Part shown: positions 6,763-9,090 of the stretch, in pieces
How the letters are laid out: every line of letters begins with the position of its first letter
Numbering within the stretch: position 1 is the stretch's first letter
Origin: Gammaproteobacteria bacterium
Lineage (GTDB): Bacteria > Pseudomonadota > Gammaproteobacteria > UBA6429 > Thiohalophilaceae
Direction: 5' to 3'
Assembly (NCBI GenBank): GCA_013152045.1
Contig: JAADGZ010000129.1
Coordinates: forward strand, 1 to 9,090
Length of the DNA: 9,090 bases
Made by a program: the position numbers and the translations under genes
Notes under the pieces: generated by a model
Seen by the model: only the letters and a program-made list of their open reading frames with translations
Told to the model about the DNA's origin: nothing
The model's database searches: none

Positions 6763-8751
6763 TTAAAGCACGCTTTCTACGGCCTTGACGACATTTTCAA
6801 CGGTAAATCCGAATTCCTTGAATAGTTCCCCAGCCGGTGCTGATTCACCGAAGTGATCAATCCCAACCACCTTGCCATTCAGGCCCACATATTTATACCA
6901 GGCACTGGTGCAAGCTGCTTCCACTGCCACCCGTGCGCTGACGCTGCTCGGCAGCACGGCTTCGCGGTAAGCCTCATCCTGGGACTCAAATACATCCACA
7001 CAAGGTATGGATACTACGCGGATCTTCTTGCCATTCATGGCTGCAGCGGCATCCATCGCCAGCGCAACTTCTGAACCAGTGGCAATAATAATCGCATCCG
7101 GCGTACCTTCACAGTCCTTGAGGATGTAGGCGCCTTTAGTTATATCAGCGATCTGTTGGGTGCTGCGCGACTGATGCGGCAGAGCCTGGCGTGAGAAAAT
7201 CAGGCAGCTTGGACCGTCTTTCTTTTCAATCGCCTGCTTCCAGCAGACTGCACTTTCAACCGCATCACAGGGACGCCAAACGCTCATATTAGGAATCATG
7301 CGCAGGGTCGGAATCTGCTCGACAGGTTGATGGGTCGGACCGTCTTCGCCCAGACCGATGGAATCATGGGTGTAAACAAAGATGGCACGCTGTTTCATCA
7401 ACGCGGCCATACGCAGGGCGTTACGCGCATATTCCGAGAACATCAGGAAGGTCGCACCGAAAGGTACGAAACCACCGTGCAGAGCGATACCGTTCATGAT
7501 CGCGGACATGGCAAACTCACGCACACCATAATTAATATAGTTGGCGTCCGGTTTGTCAGCGCGCAAAGGTTTGTGGCTGGACCATTCGGTCAAATTGGAA
7601 CAACCCAGATCGGCTGAACCACCAAAGATTTCCGGCAACAGCGCGGCATAACCTTCGATAGACTTCAGAGATGCCTGACGGGTGGCAATGGTTTCAGCTT
7701 TATCATTCACGGCATTAACAAACTCCGCAGACTTGCTTGCCCAGTCAGCCGGCAGTTCGCCGTTCATGCGGCGTTCAAGTTCAGCGGCCAGCTCAGGATA
7801 ATCGGCCTTGTAGGCAGCGAATTTTTCATTCCATGCTTTTTCTGCTGCCGCACCTTTACTGCGTGCGTCCCAGCCGGCATAGACATCATCAGGCACTTCG
7901 AAAGGACCATGATCCCAGCCCAGTGCGGCTTTGGTCAGGTTGACTTCTTCTTCACCCAGCGGTGCGCCGTGGGAGGCGTGACTGCCGGCCTTGTTCGGCG
8001 AACCAAAACCGATCACGGTCTTGCAGCAGATCAGGGTAGGTTTGTCGGTCATGGCTTTAGCCATATCTACCGCTTTCTTCAAGGCTTCCGCATCATGGCC
8101 GTCCACATCAGACAACACATGCCAGCCGTAAGCTTCAAAACGTTTGGGCGTATCATCGGTGAACCAGCCATCTACATGGCCATCGATAGAAATGCCGTTG
8201 TCATCCCAGAAGGCAACCAGCTTGCCCAGACCCAGGGTACCGGCGAGAGAACAGGCTTCGTGAGAAATGCCTTCCATCATGCAACCGTCACCCATGAAGA
8301 CGTAGGTATGGTGGTCAACGATGTCATGACCTTTCTGGTTGAACTGTCCGGCCAGCGCCTTTTCAGCAATCGCCATACCGACACCATTGGTAATGCCTTG
8401 ACCCAACGGTCCGGTGGTGGTTTCCACGCCTGGTGCATAACCATATTCCGGATGCCCTGGCGTCTTTGAATGCAACTGACGAAAGCTTTTCAGATCATCA
8501 ATCGACAGATCATAGCCAGTCAGATGCAGCAGGGAATAAATCAACATGGAGCCGTGGCCATTGGAAAGAATAAAGCGATCACGGTTGGCCCAACCAGGAT
8601 TAGCCGGATTGTGCGTCATGAAGTCGTTCCACAGGACTTCAGCAATATCCGCCATACCCATAGGTGCACCCGGATGACCGGAATTAGCCTTCTGTACAGC
8701 ATCCATGCTCAATGCACGTATGGCATTAGCGAGTTGTTTACGAGATGACAT
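6763..8751 (-). CDS. tkt: Transketolase
   Basis: Thiamine-diphosphate enzyme moving two-carbon units between ketose and aldose phosphates in the non-oxidative pentose phosphate pathway and the Calvin cycle; cytosolic dimer. The 662 residues match E. coli TktA (663). The N-terminal half has [10 protein letters not shown] with H26, SNGHGS with H66, PGHPE with H100, GPLGQG (115-120) and the cofactor motif from GDG (154-156) to N185 that binds Mg2+ and diphosphate, plus H261 in SHASHGAP. The middle domain has VREFAM with catalytic Glu412, and [11 protein letters not shown] with D470 and H474. The C-terminal domain ends in [15 protein letters not shown]. An AGGGGAA ribosome site lies about 4 bases before the ATG. 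It is the first recognised gene of the cluster and likely shares a transcript with gap. Confidence 0.98.
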   Translation of the reverse strand: MSSRKQLANAIRALSMDAVQKANSGHPGAPMGMADIAEVLWNDFMTHNPANPGWANRDRFILSNGHGSMLIYSLLHLTGYDLSIDDLKSFRQLHSKTPGHPEYGYAPGVETTTGPLGQGITNGVGMAIAEKALAGQFNQKGHDIVDHHTYVFMGDGCMMEGISHEACSLAGTLGLGKLVAFWDDNGISIDGHVDGWFTDDTPKRFEAYGWHVLSDVDGHDAEALKKAVDMAKAMTDKPTLICCKTVIGFGSPNKAGSHASHGAPLGEEEVNLTKAALGWDHGPFEVPDDVYAGWDARSKGAAAEKAWNEKFAAYKADYPELAAELERRMNGELPADWASKSAEFVNAVNDKAETIATRQASLKSIEGYAALLPEIFGGSADLGCSNLTEWSSHKPLRADKPDANYINYGVREFAMSAIMNGIALHGGFVPFGATFLMFSEYARNALRMAALMKQRAIFVYTHDSIGLGEDGPTHQPVEQIPTLRMIPNMSVWRPCDAVESAVCWKQAIEKKDGPSCLIFSRQALPHQSRSTQQIADITKGAYILKDCEGTPDAIIIATGSEVALAMDAAAAMNGKKIRVVSIPCVDVFESQDEAYREAVLPSSVSARVAVEAACTSAWYKYVGLNGKVVGIDHFGESAPAGELFKEFGFTVENVVKAVESVL

Positions 8752-9090
8752 AGTGTTCCCCTGTAAGTTTCAAAAGCAAAATCGAGTAAATCGTTTCATC
8801 CAGGTCCGTCAGGCATAACCTTAACCCTGCGCAGCATTATGCGCATCCTGACCGAATACCGAATAATTAACTGGAAAACTGCCGGGAGGTTCGCTGCCAC
8901 CCCGATGGGTCAGCGCGATCCAACTACCCGCATTTATCCCCGGTTCTAGTTCTTCCCCGGATGTAGAGCGGCGCATTTTCCCATCTTTTGCAGGTCGCGG
9001 GCAAGGGCTGGAGCAGAATAAGCTTGCCCTGATAAAGCAACACACAAAGGCAATAAAGTGTATTTATCATCAACTTACGCGTGAACGTGG
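8752..9090. other. Region upstream of tkt without a convincing gene
   Basis: The 69 bases nearest tkt (8752-8820) are moderately AT-rich and should contain its leader and perhaps its promoter; I could not place -35 and -10 boxes with confidence. No terminator or RNA gene is evident. The rest carries only short frames with no family resemblance. A small TGCGCA repeat pair (8828-8833 and 8840-8845) with a 6-base spacer can form a short hairpin. The upstream neighbour of the cluster lies beyond the window edge. Confidence 0.6.
8821..9074 (-). pseudogene. Possible frameshifted remnant of a small secreted protein
   Basis: Very tentative. One minus-strand frame (9074 down to a stop at 8946, 42 codons, no ATG) reads like a signal peptide, YTLLPLCVALSGQAYSAPA, followed by LARDLQKMGK. 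A second frame (GTG at 9045 to TAA at 8821, 74 codons) continues as MRRSTSGEELEPGINAG and ends HNAAQG. One added base in the A run at 8976-8979 would join the two. Neither frame has a good start or ribosome site and I recognise no family. A third frame, 8924-9070, encodes 48 unremarkable residues from an ATG. The alternative is plain non-coding DNA. Confidence 0.15.

Noticed and set aside
7909..8469. Plus-strand open frame of 186 codons opposite tkt
   Set aside because: Antisense shadow of conserved transketolase motifs, with no family resemblance of its own.
8770..8799. Nine-codon leader peptide (MKRFTRFCF) before tkt
   Set aside because: No ribosome site, no terminator pair and no codon pattern suggesting attenuation; short frames like this arise by chance.

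Overview
The window is a compact central-carbon gene block from a proteobacterium, most likely a gammaproteobacterium. The Pgk N-terminus ([16 protein letters not shown]), the GapA-like GAPDH and the PykA-like pyruvate kinase all resemble enterobacterial proteins as I recall them. The order tkt-gap-pgk-pyk-fba is, from general knowledge, a conserved cluster in gammaproteobacteria such as Legionella, Coxiella and xanthomonads, and in sulfur-, methane- and ammonia-oxidising relatives. The aldolase is the class II Calvin-cycle subtype, but no RuBisCO, phosphoribulokinase or FBPase gene lies here, so autotrophy is possible and not shown.

All convincing genes are on the minus strand, so transcription runs from high to low coordinates. 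From right to left: a 339-bp stretch without a convincing gene (8752-9090, perhaps holding a broken small secreted-protein gene); tkt (8751-6763); a 57-bp gap; gap (6705-5704) followed at once by a strong intrinsic terminator; a 249-bp spacer full of inverted CGCAAAG-type repeats; pgk (5454-4276); an 86-bp spacer; pyk (4189-2738); a 243-bp spacer with a degenerate palindromic repeat and stem-loops; fba (2494-1457) with a textbook Shine-Dalgarno and a strong terminator; a pair of inverted REP-like palindromes; an unrecognised 89-residue protein (1204-935); and an exported Sel1-repeat protein (807-16).

The five enzymes work together. Transketolase shuffles pentose and hexose phosphates. Aldolase, GAPDH and Pgk carry reversible lower glycolysis/gluconeogenesis (also the reductive part of the Calvin cycle). 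Pyruvate kinase commits carbon to pyruvate. The terminator after gap suggests two or more transcripts (tkt-gap and pgk-pyk-fba). The small protein and the Sel1 protein have no evident link to this pathway.

I see no phage, transposon, CRISPR, defence or biosynthetic system, and no clear sign of a wholly novel system. The less ordinary content is in the spacers, where successive gene ends carry different families of small palindromic or periodic repeats.
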